From an uncultured Methanoregula sp. (GTDB lineage: Archaea > Halobacteriota > Methanomicrobia > Methanomicrobiales > Methanospirillaceae), in NCBI RefSeq assembly GCF_963667735.1, contig NZ_OY763919.1:1427539-1491538 (forward strand): DNA of 64,000 nucleotides. Direction: 5' to 3'. Shown here one piece after another: positions 28,363 to 36,638 of the stretch (positions are counted from its first letter, which is position 1; every line of letters starts with the position of its first letter). Position numbers and translations under genes: made by a program. The notes under the pieces were generated by a model. It saw nothing but the letters and a program-made list of their open reading frames with translations. It ran no database searches and was not told the origin of the DNA.

Positions 28363-28935
28363 TTAGTAGAGGGTGTTTACTGCCAGAATTGATGCCGGGG
28401 CAGTGCGGACAACAGAGAGTGCCGCACCAATCGCCGGTTTGATCTCTATCTGGAACTGGTCGTTCTTGACAATGTGGTTGGTTGGCTGGGCCATAATGTC
28501 GAACTGCTCGCCTTTCTCAAGAACATCATCATTGGTTACTTCGTTCTGGACCTTGGCAATCGACCACTGCCCGGCATTCGGTGCAGTGCCTTTGCCAACG
28601 CGAGACAGGGTTTCAAGTGAGGATGCGTTACTGTACGTAAGCACTACTTTATCGAAATCAACCGGGGTTCCGCCGGGAGCTAATGCTGCAGAGAAGTTAA
28701 TCATATTTATGTAGCTTCCTGTAGTTCCGGTACCGTAGACATTACCGACGATCTCAAGGGTCGAACTCGCCTGCTGTACGCCCGTGTGGACAACTTCCTG
28801 GCTTTTCTGGGTTGTGAAGAACCCGGCGCCGAGCACTACGTACGAGAACACCGCTGCGACGACAACGAATGCAATGAGCACAATTGCCGCTTCAAGTCCG
28901 GTGAATGCGTTATCATTGGAATAGCCTTTTTTCAT
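28363..28935 (-). CDS. Archaellin (archaeal flagellin), solitary gene
   Basis: A 190-residue precursor with a class III signal peptide: a short basic leader and probable cleavage before 'FTGLEAAIVLIAFVVVA', the hydrophobic N-terminal helix conserved in archaellins and cut by a FlaK-type prepilin peptidase. The remainder ('VDFDKVVLTYSNAS', 'FQIEIKPAIGAALSV') fits the archaellin beta domain, including the family's C-terminal 'TAPASILAVNTLY'. No fla/arl assembly genes (arlF, G, H, I, J) are nearby. A strong TATA element precedes it, suggesting independent, perhaps high, expression. A pilin-like role is an alternative. Confidence 0.87.
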   Translation of the reverse strand: MKKGYSNDNAFTGLEAAIVLIAFVVVAAVFSYVVLGAGFFTTQKSQEVVHTGVQQASSTLEIVGNVYGTGTTGSYINMINFSAALAPGGTPVDFDKVVLTYSNASSLETLSRVGKGTAPNAGQWSIAKVQNEVTNDDVLEKGEQFDIMAQPTNHIVKNDQFQIEIKPAIGAALSVVRTAPASILAVNTLY

Positions 28936-29000
28936 AGGTCACCATCTTCATGGACAGGATATGAGAAATTCTCCAATCCCTACAACTAATTAACACCGGA

Positions 29001-29010
29001 TATATACATA
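29001..29010 (-). promoter_or_regulatory. TATA box of the archaellin gene
   Basis: The sequence TATGTATATA on the minus strand lies 66-75 bases before the archaellin ATG, implying a leader of about 40 bases. It sits in a 311-base AT-rich gap (28936-29246) that otherwise shows no gene. Confidence 0.6.
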
Positions 29011-29201
29011 GTTTACCAAATGCAATGCGAATTGGGCCCAAATCAAATTAAAAATATTTTTATATCATTACGTGTAGATAAAGATTTTTGATGATCCGCG
29101 GGATTAAAACGATGAGAGATAACACGGGGGACCCCGGTAAGATAATGCGAAAAAGGTCCGTCGATTCCTATGAAAATAACGGCTCTTTTTGAACAATATT
29201 T

Positions 29202-29225
29202 CTAAAAAAAGATTTTTTTTAAAAT
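29202..29225 (-). terminator. T-rich terminator after the zinc-ribbon gene at 29247-29702
   Basis: Reading leftward past the stop codon, the minus strand gives two T-rich tracts (eight A/T-rich bases then ATCTTTTTTTAG). Such tracts end transcription in archaea. The rest of the gap to the archaellin gene shows only its promoter and a short GGGGGACCCC palindrome near 29130. Confidence 0.45.
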
Positions 29226-29246
29226 TGGTGAGCGGAAACCGGTTTT

Positions 29247-29702
29247 TCAGCAGCGATTACAGGTATATTCCACAGCAAGTGCAGTTTTGCGCATATCGCC
29301 CCGTATCTGCTTTTTTCCACCCGCAATAAACCACTTCTGGCATTTAACACAATGTTTCGGCCGGATTTTATCGAGACCTTTCATAGGGATCTCAAGAACG
29401 AATTCTGTCTTGTTCCACTCTTCTGGGGGCTTCTCTGCATTTGCCTCGTAGGTGGCGACAAACTCCATGATCTGATGGGGGGGTACGCCCAGGTCCACGA
29501 ATTTCTTGAAAACGAAATAATTGAAGATCAGCCAGGACAGGTCCGAGCGGTCGAGGACTCCGTCATATTCCCCGAATGCTTCGTCGAAATCCTCGAGCGA
29601 ACAACCGCACAGCGGGCACTTGCCGCCTACAAGTTCGTCGAGAAATACTTCTTCCTGGCACCCCGGACAGGTGGTGTGCGGGGATTGCATGCGTGATGTC
29701 AT
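29247..29702 (-). CDS. Double zinc-ribbon protein of unknown function
   Basis: A 151-residue soluble protein. Four CxxC-type knuckles are visible: 'CPGCQEEVF' and 'CPLCGCSLE' near the N-terminus and 'HCVKCQKWF' plus a terminal 'CNRC' at the C-terminus, framing an acidic helical middle ('EAFGEYDGVLDRSDLSWLIF'). I do not recognise the family. The start is the ATG at 29702 with GGGAG five bases upstream; the longer frame adds 38 residues with no coding character. It could bind nucleic acid or act as a metal-dependent scaffold, but nothing here decides this. Confidence 0.72.
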   Translation of the reverse strand: MTSRMQSPHTTCPGCQEEVFLDELVGGKCPLCGCSLEDFDEAFGEYDGVLDRSDLSWLIFNYFVFKKFVDLGVPPHQIMEFVATYEANAEKPPEEWNKTEFVLEIPMKGLDKIRPKHCVKCQKWFIAGGKKQIRGDMRKTALAVEYTCNRC

Positions 29703-29857
29703 ATTGGCTCCCGGATGGTTACTGGTATTTGGTATTCGTATAAATACAATTGGTAAAACTGCGTTGTACAGGATTGTGGTCATACTATTGATCGGGCAGG
29801 GTGATAAGCGTATCACCAGTACTTATACCCGACGATAAAAATGTTATGGGATAATAA

Positions 29858-30172
29858 TTATTCAGCAGGTGCTTCGCCCTGCTCCATAACCAGGGATCCG
29901 AAGATCACTTTTTCGAGCACCTGGGAGACGTACTTGATATGCATCGCCTTCTCCAGATCCTCGTTTCTGTGGATATCTGCCCAGAGCTGGAGGCGCATGA
30001 GAGAGAATCTGAACCGGTCCAGGGTCTCGTCGTCAAGACTCATAGCTTCCCGATAGATTGGTTCAAGCAGATCCGGGAATGCAAGCGGATTCTCCAGTGC
30101 TGCTATCACTCCCTTATAGATGGGGAGCGGTTGCTCCCTGCCGGTGAGAATCCGCAGATAATCCATTCTCAT
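29858..30172 (-). CDS. Conserved-looking hypothetical protein coupled to NBP35/Mrp
   Basis: A 104-residue, mostly helical, acidic protein ('LLEPIYREAMSLDDETLDRFRF', 'DIHRNEDLEKAMHIKYVSQVLE'). I do not recognise a family and see no cysteines or membrane segment. Its start overlaps the stop of the upstream NBP35/Mrp gene (ATGA), so the two are translationally coupled, and a role alongside Fe-S cluster transfer is a reasonable guess from context only. Confidence 0.72.
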   Translation of the reverse strand: MRMDYLRILTGREQPLPIYKGVIAALENPLAFPDLLEPIYREAMSLDDETLDRFRFSLMRLQLWADIHRNEDLEKAMHIKYVSQVLEKVIFGSLVMEQGEAPAE

Positions 30173-31062
30173 CCCTCAACAATTCTGGTGAGTTCCTGCA
30201 TGACCGCGTCAACGCTTTTCCACGTCGGGCTGTCGCCGCGCCGGATGATGAACGGCCGGCCTTCGTCGCCAGCCTTGCGCATCTCGATATCCAGCGGGAT
30301 AGCCCCAAGGAACGGAACGCTGAGCTCTTCTGCAATCTTTTTACCCCCGCCTTTGCCGAAGAGATCGATCTGTTCTCCACAGTGAGGACAGAGCATCCCG
30401 CTCATGTTCTCGATGATGCCGATGACCGGAAGGCCGAGTTTCTCGATGAACTTGGCGGACTTGCGGGCATCCATGGTGGCGACATCCTGCGGGGTCGTGA
30501 CCACGACAGCTCCCCGGACATTGGGGGCGAGCTGGGCGATGGTCAGCGCTTCGTCACCGGTGCCCGGGGGGAGATCAACAACGAGATAGTCAAGCGGCCC
30601 CCAGTTCACTTCCGAAAGGAACTGCTGGATCGCTGCCATCTTCATAGGGCCACGCCAGATGATGGGTGTACTGGTGTCGGGCAGGAGAAACGCCATGGAG
30701 ATGACCGAGAGATTACCGGTAACATGGACGGGCTCAATGCGGTTATCCATCATGGCGAGCTTGTGATCCTCGATTCCCAGCATCTTGGGAACATTGGGAC
30801 CGTGCATATCGAGGTCGAGGAGACCGACTTTCTTGCCGTGGGCGGATAGCGCGTAGGCAAGATTGACCGAAACGGTCGATTTCCCGACACCTCCTTTGCC
30901 GGAAAGCACCATGATGACATGCTTGACATCAATTTCTGCCTTAGGCGGGAGTCCGGCCTTTCCATTCTTTGCCGATGCACAGGTTGTTGCGGTCGGGCAG
31001 CTCGAGCACTCCTTCTTGCACTCCTCTTCTGCCTGCGGTTTTTTGGTATTGTTCTTTGCCAT
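30169..31062 (-). CDS. NBP35/Mrp-family Fe-S carrier P-loop ATPase
   Basis: A 297-residue P-loop ATPase that carries [4Fe-4S] clusters to target proteins. The N-terminus has a ferredoxin-like cysteine cluster ('EECKKECSSCPTATTC'), typical of NBP35. The deviant Walker A is 'LSGKGGVGKST', followed by 'LLDLDMHGPNVPKMLG', and the bridging CxxC is in 'MLCPHCGEQIDLF'. I start at the ATG at 31062 because GGAGG lies six bases upstream; the upstream extension lacks family similarity. The downstream 104-residue gene overlaps its stop. Confidence 0.93.
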   Translation of the reverse strand: MAKNNTKKPQAEEECKKECSSCPTATTCASAKNGKAGLPPKAEIDVKHVIMVLSGKGGVGKSTVSVNLAYALSAHGKKVGLLDLDMHGPNVPKMLGIEDHKLAMMDNRIEPVHVTGNLSVISMAFLLPDTSTPIIWRGPMKMAAIQQFLSEVNWGPLDYLVVDLPPGTGDEALTIAQLAPNVRGAVVVTTPQDVATMDARKSAKFIEKLGLPVIGIIENMSGMLCPHCGEQIDLFGKGGGKKIAEELSVPFLGAIPLDIEMRKAGDEGRPFIIRRGDSPTWKSVDAVMQELTRIVEG

Positions 31063-31258
31063 GGGTTGCCTCCAGTAAAAACAACTGTGTACTCTCACCA
31101 GTTGTCTGCACAAGACAATAAAGATGTGGAGATTGTAGCAAATGGGAAGGTACGAATTCGGGAATCTGCCGGCGCCGCCCTTCTGGTTTTCCCGGATCAC
31201 TACCAACAGGTTTATTCTCACATCCGTTGATTCGGAAGTAAGGGAGGTCCAAAGAAGA

Positions 31259-31720
31259 ATGGAAGAGCTGAACATCAAGATCGCGGTAAATGTTCTCTCC
31301 AGCGATTACACCTGTGATGGCGATGACCGATCACCCCCGATCGAGATAGGGGGTGTGAACACGAGCATGTCACAAAGCCTAGCCCTCGTTGTCAACGATC
31401 CTGACACTCCCTCCGGTGGGGGGTTTGTGCACTGGACTGCATGGAATATCGAGCTTGTCCGGATAATCCCGGAGAATATCCCCAAATTACCCATGGTCAG
31501 TTTTCCTATACGGGCAGTCCAGGGAACGAACAGTTTCGGAAAGATCGGCTATAACGGCCCCTGCCCTCGGGAAGGCAGGACCCATCGGTATTTTTTCAAG
31601 CTCTACGGGCTCAACACGGAACTGATGCTCGATGGCGGAGCCTCCATGGAAGAACTGATCCAGGCCATGCACGGCCATGTAGTCCAGTATGGCGAAACGT
31701 ATGTGACCTACGGCAGATAA
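31259..31720 (+). CDS. PEBP/YbhB-family protein (Raf kinase inhibitor-like)
   Basis: A 153-residue protein of the phosphatidylethanolamine-binding family. The ligand-pocket motifs are visible: 'SLALVVNDPDTPSGGGFVHWTAWNI' in the centre and 'YNGPCPREGRTHRYFFKLYGL' later, matching the DPD and GxR.HRY patterns. The start is the ATG at 31259 with GGAGGT ten bases upstream; an in-frame upstream ATG would add an unlikely extension. Prokaryotic members are small cytosolic proteins of unclear function. It stands alone, divergent from the NBP35 gene. Confidence 0.88.
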   Translation: MEELNIKIAVNVLSSDYTCDGDDRSPPIEIGGVNTSMSQSLALVVNDPDTPSGGGFVHWTAWNIELVRIIPENIPKLPMVSFPIRAVQGTNSFGKIGYNGPCPREGRTHRYFFKLYGLNTELMLDGGASMEELIQAMHGHVVQYGETYVTYGR

Positions 31721-31806
31721 TATCCTGCATTTTCTTTTTTTTGTGTAAATTTTGAATCTGCCGGCTTCGTCACCATTAAGATGTTTCGCCACAGATTGAC
31801 GAAGAT

Positions 31807-33012
31807 ATGCAGAGACTTGCCCCCATCCGGGTTCCGGATCCAGAAATGGAATCTGCAATCCGGATGCAGACCGAACTCCGGGAATCGCTTCTCTCACCTC
31901 TTGCAGCCCGGAGCGGCGGGGCGGTTCGTCGTTTCGGAAGAAAGCCCGAGGATATCCGGACCCCATATTCGCGGGATGCAGATCGAATCGTCCATACCCG
32001 CGCCTATACCCGGTACATCGACAAGACCCAGGTCTTTTACCTTGTGGAAAATGACCATATCACCCACCGGGTCATCCATGTCCAGCTGGTCTCGAAGATT
32101 GCCCGGACCATCGGGAGGTGTCTCCGCCTTAACGAGGATCTTATCGAGGCGATCGCGCTTGGCCATGATATCGGGCATATCCCTTACGGCCATTTTGGTG
32201 AGGCTTGTCTCTCGGAAATCTGCGAACAGAACGGGATTGGGAAATTCTTCCACAATGTCCAGAGTGTCCGGTTCCTCGACCGGATAGAAGACTGCGACCT
32301 CACACTCCAGGTGCTTGACGGGATACTCTGTCATAACGGGGAGGCCGATGATGTGAGGATCGAACCGGAGCACTGCGGGAGCTTTACGGATTTTGACCGG
32401 AAAGTGACCGATTATGCGAACGGATCGCGCTCGCGCACCCCCATGACGCTGGAAGGATGCGTTGTGAAGTTCGCTGACACCATTGCGTTCATTGGCCGGG
32501 ATCTCCAGGATGCCCGCGAGATTGGGTTGATCGGGAACGATACGCCGGTACCGGACACCTGCGTGGAAGTACTTGGAAGGGATAACGGCCAGATCATCAA
32601 TACCCTGATTTATGATCTGCTGGAGAACAGCGATGCCGAAGAGACCGGATTTGTCTCCTATAGTCCTGAAGTAGAGAAATCCTTGATCGATCTGCGGGCA
32701 TTTTCCCGCGTGCATATCTACAACAACCCGGCACTCACGACAGAACGGGAGAAGATCCGGAGAATGTATGCCATGCTCTTTTCTGCATGCCTTGAGGATC
32801 TTGAATGCGGGAAGAGGACTGCAAAAATCTTTGCAGACTTTATCGACAGCGGTCCTGTCAGTAACAATTATCTTTCGGCTGCTACCCCGCCCGAACTGGT
32901 CAGGGATTTTATTGCAGGGATGACCGATCGCTACTTTGGGAGGAGGTACGAAGAGTGCGTTATACCCCGGAAAATTGTTGGGAAGTTTGAAAAAACAGAT
33001 TCTGCGGGTTAA
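31807..33012 (+). CDS. HD-domain dNTP triphosphohydrolase-like protein (dGTPase family)
   Basis: A 401-residue metal-dependent phosphohydrolase. Characteristic segments are 'RDADRIVHTRAYTRYIDKTQVF', the HD motif in 'ALGHDIGHIPYGHFGE', and 'KFADTIAFIGRDLQDA'. Family members hydrolyse dGTP or other dNTPs to nucleoside and triphosphate; specificity cannot be read here. The C-terminus is helical. It converges with the zinc-protein gene, overlapping its last 4 bases. dNTP pool control is the likely role. Confidence 0.87.
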   Translation: MQRLAPIRVPDPEMESAIRMQTELRESLLSPLAARSGGAVRRFGRKPEDIRTPYSRDADRIVHTRAYTRYIDKTQVFYLVENDHITHRVIHVQLVSKIARTIGRCLRLNEDLIEAIALGHDIGHIPYGHFGEACLSEICEQNGIGKFFHNVQSVRFLDRIEDCDLTLQVLDGILCHNGEADDVRIEPEHCGSFTDFDRKVTDYANGSRSRTPMTLEGCVVKFADTIAFIGRDLQDAREIGLIGNDTPVPDTCVEVLGRDNGQIINTLIYDLLENSDAEETGFVSYSPEVEKSLIDLRAFSRVHIYNNPALTTEREKIRRMYAMLFSACLEDLECGKRTAKIFADFIDSGPVSNNYLSAATPPELVRDFIAGMTDRYFGRRYEECVIPRKIVGKFEKTDSAG

Positions 33013-33197
33013 TCATATTTGCTTTTTGGCCCGGTCCAGCCGGTGAACCCGCAGTAGATGCAGCCCACACCCTCGCAATGGCGGCATTGTTGTTTGGGTG
33101 CAGTGACAAGGACAGTTCCTGTCTTATTGCAGTACGTGCAGCCAAGGCCCCCGCAATGCCCGCACTCCGCCGGTTCATACGTCTTTTCAGCTGTCAT
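33009..33197 (-). CDS. Small DnaJ-type zinc-finger protein overlapping the kinase gene
   Basis: A 62-residue protein made almost wholly of two copies of a cysteine-rich repeat, 'CGHCGGLGCTYCNKTG' and 'CRHCEGVGCIYCGFTG', each of the C-x2-C-x-G-x-G-C-x2-C form found in DnaJ cysteine-rich domains. The ATG at 33197 lies inside the last codons of the receptor kinase gene (11-base overlap), so translation is probably coupled. It could be a partner or a substrate of that kinase, or a protein-binding zinc module; this is inferred from position only. Confidence 0.8.
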   Translation of the reverse strand: MTAEKTYEPAECGHCGGLGCTYCNKTGTVLVTAPKQQCRHCEGVGCIYCGFTGWTGPKSKYD

Positions 33198-35298
33198 CTT
33201 CGTCAAGGTACCCCTGGAGGGCTGCCAGGAGTTCAGCTGCCGACTGGTAGCGGTCTTTTGGCATCTTCTCAAGGCATTTCATGATAATCTTCTCGACTAC
33301 CTCCGCCTCGGGGTTATATTCCGAAGGGAGTGTCGGGGAATCCCGGAGGATTGCATTGCCCACCTCGACAATGCTCTCTCCGCCGAAAGGAATTGACCCG
33401 GTCACCAGCTCGTAGAACACGACACCCAGCTGGTAGATGTCGGTTCGTTCATCGGTCCTCCCGAATTCGGTTGGTGAAACCTGCTCGGGAGCTGCATACG
33501 AAAGGGAAAAACCGGCAATGCTCGATTTCTTGACCTCAGCTGCCAGCACCTTGCTCATCCCCCAGTCGGTTATTTTCGGGACAAGTTCGTCGGTTAAGAG
33601 AATGTTGTGGGGCTTGATATCCCGGTGAATGAACCCGTGGTCATGAGCATAGCGCAGGCCATCCGTAACCCCCGTGATGAGATGGACCGCTTTCCAGACC
33701 GGCAGAGGCTTCTCTATGGCTTCAAGCGAACTTGGGACATACTCCATCTCAACGTACGGGACGGGAAGAATATTGACCGCAGTCACTTCGACAATGTTCT
33801 CGTGGCGCAGCGTCTCCCAGGCAGCGATCTCGTTCAGGAAACATTTGCCCGTCACTTCGTCGAAACTGATCGGGATCTTGACAGCAACCCTGATGCCGTC
33901 TGTCTTTCGAATCGCCGAAAATACCCAGGCAATCCCCCCTCTCCCGATGAACATGATATCGGTGTACTTGTTCTCCAGTTCCCGGGGAAAGTAGTTCTTC
34001 TGGTCGGAAGTTGAATGCTGCAGGGCAATATTTGTCTCTTCCATTTGTACGGTCTTTGCAGCCTGCGTTGTAGCATGAGACGGGACATGATCGATGGCAT
34101 TTTTTATCATTGACGCTGCCCGTTTGGCCACGGGGGCAATGCCATTTTCCTGCCCGGACTCCGAGTTCTTCCTGCGGAAATACATGATGCCGGCAGCAAT
34201 TATGACGATGACCAGCGCCAGGGAGAGCACCAGGGTGATAACGGGAATATTCGGCCAGATGCGGGGGAATGAGAACGGGGTCTCCGATGCAGGATTATCA
34301 GCAACCGGATTTGTCCGGGTGGGGAGCGGGGTTGTGGTGATCACAGGAGTTAACGTAAGCGTGTGGCTCCCGGCATCGGTTGGTTTGAGTCCCGGGCTGC
34401 TCCCGGCAACGGTGACCGCAGTATAATAATCCCGCGGATCCATCAGGGGAAATTCATCCAGGACATCCTGACGGGTTTTGTCCCCGGCCTTGATAGTCCC
34501 GACACTGACAATGTAAGGCGTATCCCCGATACCATCGCCATTCGTATCTCTCCCCTGGTAGTCCTTCCAGTAATTTCCCATCCGGCTCTCTGCCTTCTGA
34601 CCAAGGTAGGTATAGGTGTATGGAAGGACTGAGCTCCATGTTGAGGTCTGGCTCTCGGATATCACATTCTGGTTGTTGAGGAAGTTGTTCCGGAAGATCA
34701 GGTTGGCATTTGATGCCGCATCCAGCGAGATTCCCACAGTATTCTTCTGGAATGAGTTCTGTTCTATCCGGTTATCGGAAGAGGATTCGAGCGATATCCC
34801 GTATTTGTTGTTCTGGGAAATCTCGTTGCCGGAGATTGTGTTTTTCCGCGAAGATACGAGGTATATTCCGTCACCATTGTTTCTGATGATATTGTCGCGG
34901 ATCGCGTTGTTATTGGAACCAATGTATATCCCTGACGACATCTCGGTGTTCTGGATAATGAAACCCTGGATGGTGCAGTCATCTGCAAGAATCCGGATTG
35001 CATCCCCTTTGCTGCGGGATTCTATGACCGGCACTCCGTTGCCATTGTCTACGCCGATGAGAATGATCTTCTTCTCAAGCCGGATATTCTCATCATAGGT
35101 TCCGCTCTGCACCCTGATCGTGTCCCCGTTGCTTGACCAGTCCACAGCATCCTGGATCGTGGAAAACTCTGCGCCGGTTGGGGCAACGATGTGCTCGGCT
35201 GCCGTCACCGGTATCACGGTACAGGTAAGTATGAGCGTGGCGATGACGAGAGCGCGGAGAATTTTGTGCAGAGTGATCATGGATATTCCGGGAATCAT
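33187..35298 (-). CDS. Transmembrane Ser/Thr protein kinase with NosD-type beta-helix ectodomain
   Basis: A 703-residue receptor-like kinase. Signal peptide (about residues 8-33), an extracellular right-handed beta-helix of NosD/CASH type (about 35-290, with repeats such as 'NNAIRDNIIRNNGDGIYL'), a Thr/Pro stalk, one membrane helix (about 352-373), then a cytosolic Hanks-type kinase (about 445-700). Kinase motifs: Gly loop at 452-459, catalytic K474, HRDIKPHN at 558-565, DWG in place of DFG at 578-580, APE at 603-605. All catalytic residues seem present, so activity is likely. It follows the FHA-regulator gene by 75 bases on the same strand and overlaps the small zinc-protein gene. ATG at 35280 is an alternative start. 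Confidence 0.92.
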   Translation of the reverse strand: MIPGISMITLHKILRALVIATLILTCTVIPVTAAEHIVAPTGAEFSTIQDAVDWSSNGDTIRVQSGTYDENIRLEKKIILIGVDNGNGVPVIESRSKGDAIRILADDCTIQGFIIQNTEMSSGIYIGSNNNAIRDNIIRNNGDGIYLVSSRKNTISGNEISQNNKYGISLESSSDNRIEQNSFQKNTVGISLDAASNANLIFRNNFLNNQNVISESQTSTWSSVLPYTYTYLGQKAESRMGNYWKDYQGRDTNGDGIGDTPYIVSVGTIKAGDKTRQDVLDEFPLMDPRDYYTAVTVAGSSPGLKPTDAGSHTLTLTPVITTTPLPTRTNPVADNPASETPFSFPRIWPNIPVITLVLSLALVIVIIAAGIMYFRRKNSESGQENGIAPVAKRAASMIKNAIDHVPSHATTQAAKTVQMEETNIALQHSTSDQKNYFPRELENKYTDIMFIGRGGIAWVFSAIRKTDGIRVAVKIPISFDEVTGKCFLNEIAAWETLRHENIVEVTAVNILPVPYVEMEYVPSSLEAIEKPLPVWKAVHLITGVTDGLRYAHDHGFIHRDIKPHNILLTDELVPKITDWGMSKVLAAEVKKSSIAGFSLSYAAPEQVSPTEFGRTDERTDIYQLGVVFYELVTGSIPFGGESIVEVGNAILRDSPTLPSEYNPEAEVVEKIIMKCLEKMPKDRYQSAAELLAALQGYLDEDDS

Positions 35299-35373
35299 GC
35301 GGTACTTTGCATTGTTATTTTCGGATGGTGAAACATTTTGTGAGATCCGTTGATCGTGATCGGGCTTATATCA

Positions 35374-36156
35374 TCAGGTCTTTTCCGGGAGTATGATCAG
35401 TACCCTGACCCCGGATGAACCTTTTGCAAGTTCGAGGAGATCCCCGTCCCGCACCTGCTCTTTTACATTCTTTTCAAGTTTCCGGTTGTTCAGCTGGGTG
35501 CCCCCGGTGCTGCCGCAATCCTCGATATACCACACCCCATTCTCGTGAACGAATCTCCCGTGGGGTTTGGATATGCGCGTTACCGCTGTGTAACTTTCGG
35601 AAAGGACCACGTCATTATTACCGGATGCAGCGGAGTACTCCGCATCGGTTCTTCCGATGTTTACCAGATCGCTCTTTAAAAGGAAGAGTTTCCCGTCATC
35701 CTGGCCTCCCAGCACAATCGCCGCGGGCATGTTTCCCAGGACTTCTTTTGAGAGAGCGCCTTTGACCTCATCGAGCCTTCTCGAGATCTCGCTTCCCACG
35801 ATCTGTACCCGGGTATTTGAGAAGAAGCCGAGGTTCCTTATGATAGCTTCGAGTCCACCGGGGACTACCGAGTACTGCCAGACCGGGTGAATGCCTTTTG
35901 ACGTTGGTGCCCCGAGACCGGCATCCTTCTTGATAACCCCGATACTCAGGAGTTTATCCAGATGTTTTTTCGTGTTCTCGTAACTGGTCTCAATCTCTTT
36001 TGAGATCGCCCGGGCATCGCGGGGCTTCTTCTCAATGAATTTTAATATCCTGAGCCGTGCACTGCTGGAGAGGACATCCAGATACTCTGACAGTTCCTCC
36101 AGCGAATCGGATTCTTCGTGAACAATGAGCGTGGGAGACTTATCTGCGGGATTCAT
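35374..36156 (-). CDS. Winged-helix (ArsR-like) regulator fused to an FHA phosphopeptide-binding domain
   Basis: A 260-residue protein. Residues about 20-100 form a winged helix ('LSSSARLRILKFIEKKPRDARAI', 'NTKKHLDKLLSIGVIKK'). After a linker, about 160-250 form an FHA domain: G168-R169, then S197-x-x-H199 in 'RISKPHGRFV', and 'DCGSTGGTQLNN' near 213-224, where the usual Asn of the SxNG loop is Gly. FHA domains bind phosphothreonine, and the next gene on the same strand is a membrane Ser/Thr kinase, so the pair looks like a kinase and its DNA-binding effector. That link is inferred. A TATA-like tract and three CCCGGG palindromes lie upstream. Confidence 0.88.
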   Translation of the reverse strand: MNPADKSPTLIVHEESDSLEELSEYLDVLSSSARLRILKFIEKKPRDARAISKEIETSYENTKKHLDKLLSIGVIKKDAGLGAPTSKGIHPVWQYSVVPGGLEAIIRNLGFFSNTRVQIVGSEISRRLDEVKGALSKEVLGNMPAAIVLGGQDDGKLFLLKSDLVNIGRTDAEYSAASGNNDVVLSESYTAVTRISKPHGRFVHENGVWYIEDCGSTGGTQLNNRKLEKNVKEQVRDGDLLELAKGSSGVRVLIILPEKT

Positions 36157-36227
36157 AGAGGTCCACCCGGAGTGTCATTTATCCGGTTGATGTTTTCTTA
36201 TGGTTACCGGAAGAGTTAGGCATAACG

Positions 36228-36240
36228 GTTTATATTTCCT
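36228..36240 (-). promoter_or_regulatory. TATA-like element for the FHA-regulator/kinase operon
   Basis: On the minus strand the tract reads GGAAATATAAACC about 72-84 bases before the FHA-regulator ATG (36156), suggesting a leader of about 45-50 bases. The same tract reads GGTTTATATTTCC rightward and could also serve the small exported gene, though a closer AT tract (36309-36318) fits that one better. Confidence 0.4.
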
Positions 36241-36273
36241 CCCCATAGGTTTGTCCTCTCGGTTGAATGCTCT

Positions 36274-36329
36274 AACCCCGGGGTTATACACACCAACCCG
36301 GGTGATTTTGTGTATTTATCTGCCCGGGC
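36274..36329. promoter_or_regulatory. Three spaced CCCGGG palindromes upstream of the FHA regulator
   Basis: Palindromes AACCCCGGGGTT (36274-36285), ACCCGGGT (36296-36303) and GCCCGGGC (36322-36329) have centres 20 and 26 bases apart, near two or two and a half helical turns. They lie between the FHA-regulator gene and the small exported gene. Such an array could be the operator of a dimeric winged-helix protein, plausibly the FHA regulator itself. Inference only. Confidence 0.35.
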
Positions 36330-36407
36330 ACAGTATGTTGTTATCAGGTGCTGCACGAACCGCTGTGCATACACCGACATAACACAACTCCAGAAGGAAA
36401 GATAACG

Positions 36408-36638
36408 ATGGACACGGGAAAGATTCTGATCGGGTTTGCATTCATCATCCTCTCGGTAGCTCTGATGGTGACTCCTTCAAACGCACACCCGCAGAGCCCG
36501 GACTGCATACGTGAGAACGGGTTTGTTGTACCCCTCGATTCGTCTCCCGCACAGTCTCCCGCTCAGCAGGAACTGCCGGTATCACCAGGAGCCGGATATT
36601 CTGCCAAAACCTCCCCCGATCAGTTCAGTCTGCCATAA
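36408..36638 (+). CDS. Small exported peptide, unknown function
   Basis: A 76-residue frame with a convincing signal peptide ('ILIGFAFIILSVALMVTPSNA') and a Pro/Ser/Gln-rich mature part of about 50 residues. GGA lies nine bases before the ATG at 36408, and an AT tract (tgtatttatc, 36309-36318) may be its promoter. I recognise no family. It is divergent from the FHA-regulator/kinase operon; because the kinase has an outer beta-helix domain, an exported neighbour could be part of the same surface process, but this is speculation. Confidence 0.5.
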   Translation: MDTGKILIGFAFIILSVALMVTPSNAHPQSPDCIRENGFVVPLDSSPAQSPAQQELPVSPGAGYSAKTSPDQFSLP

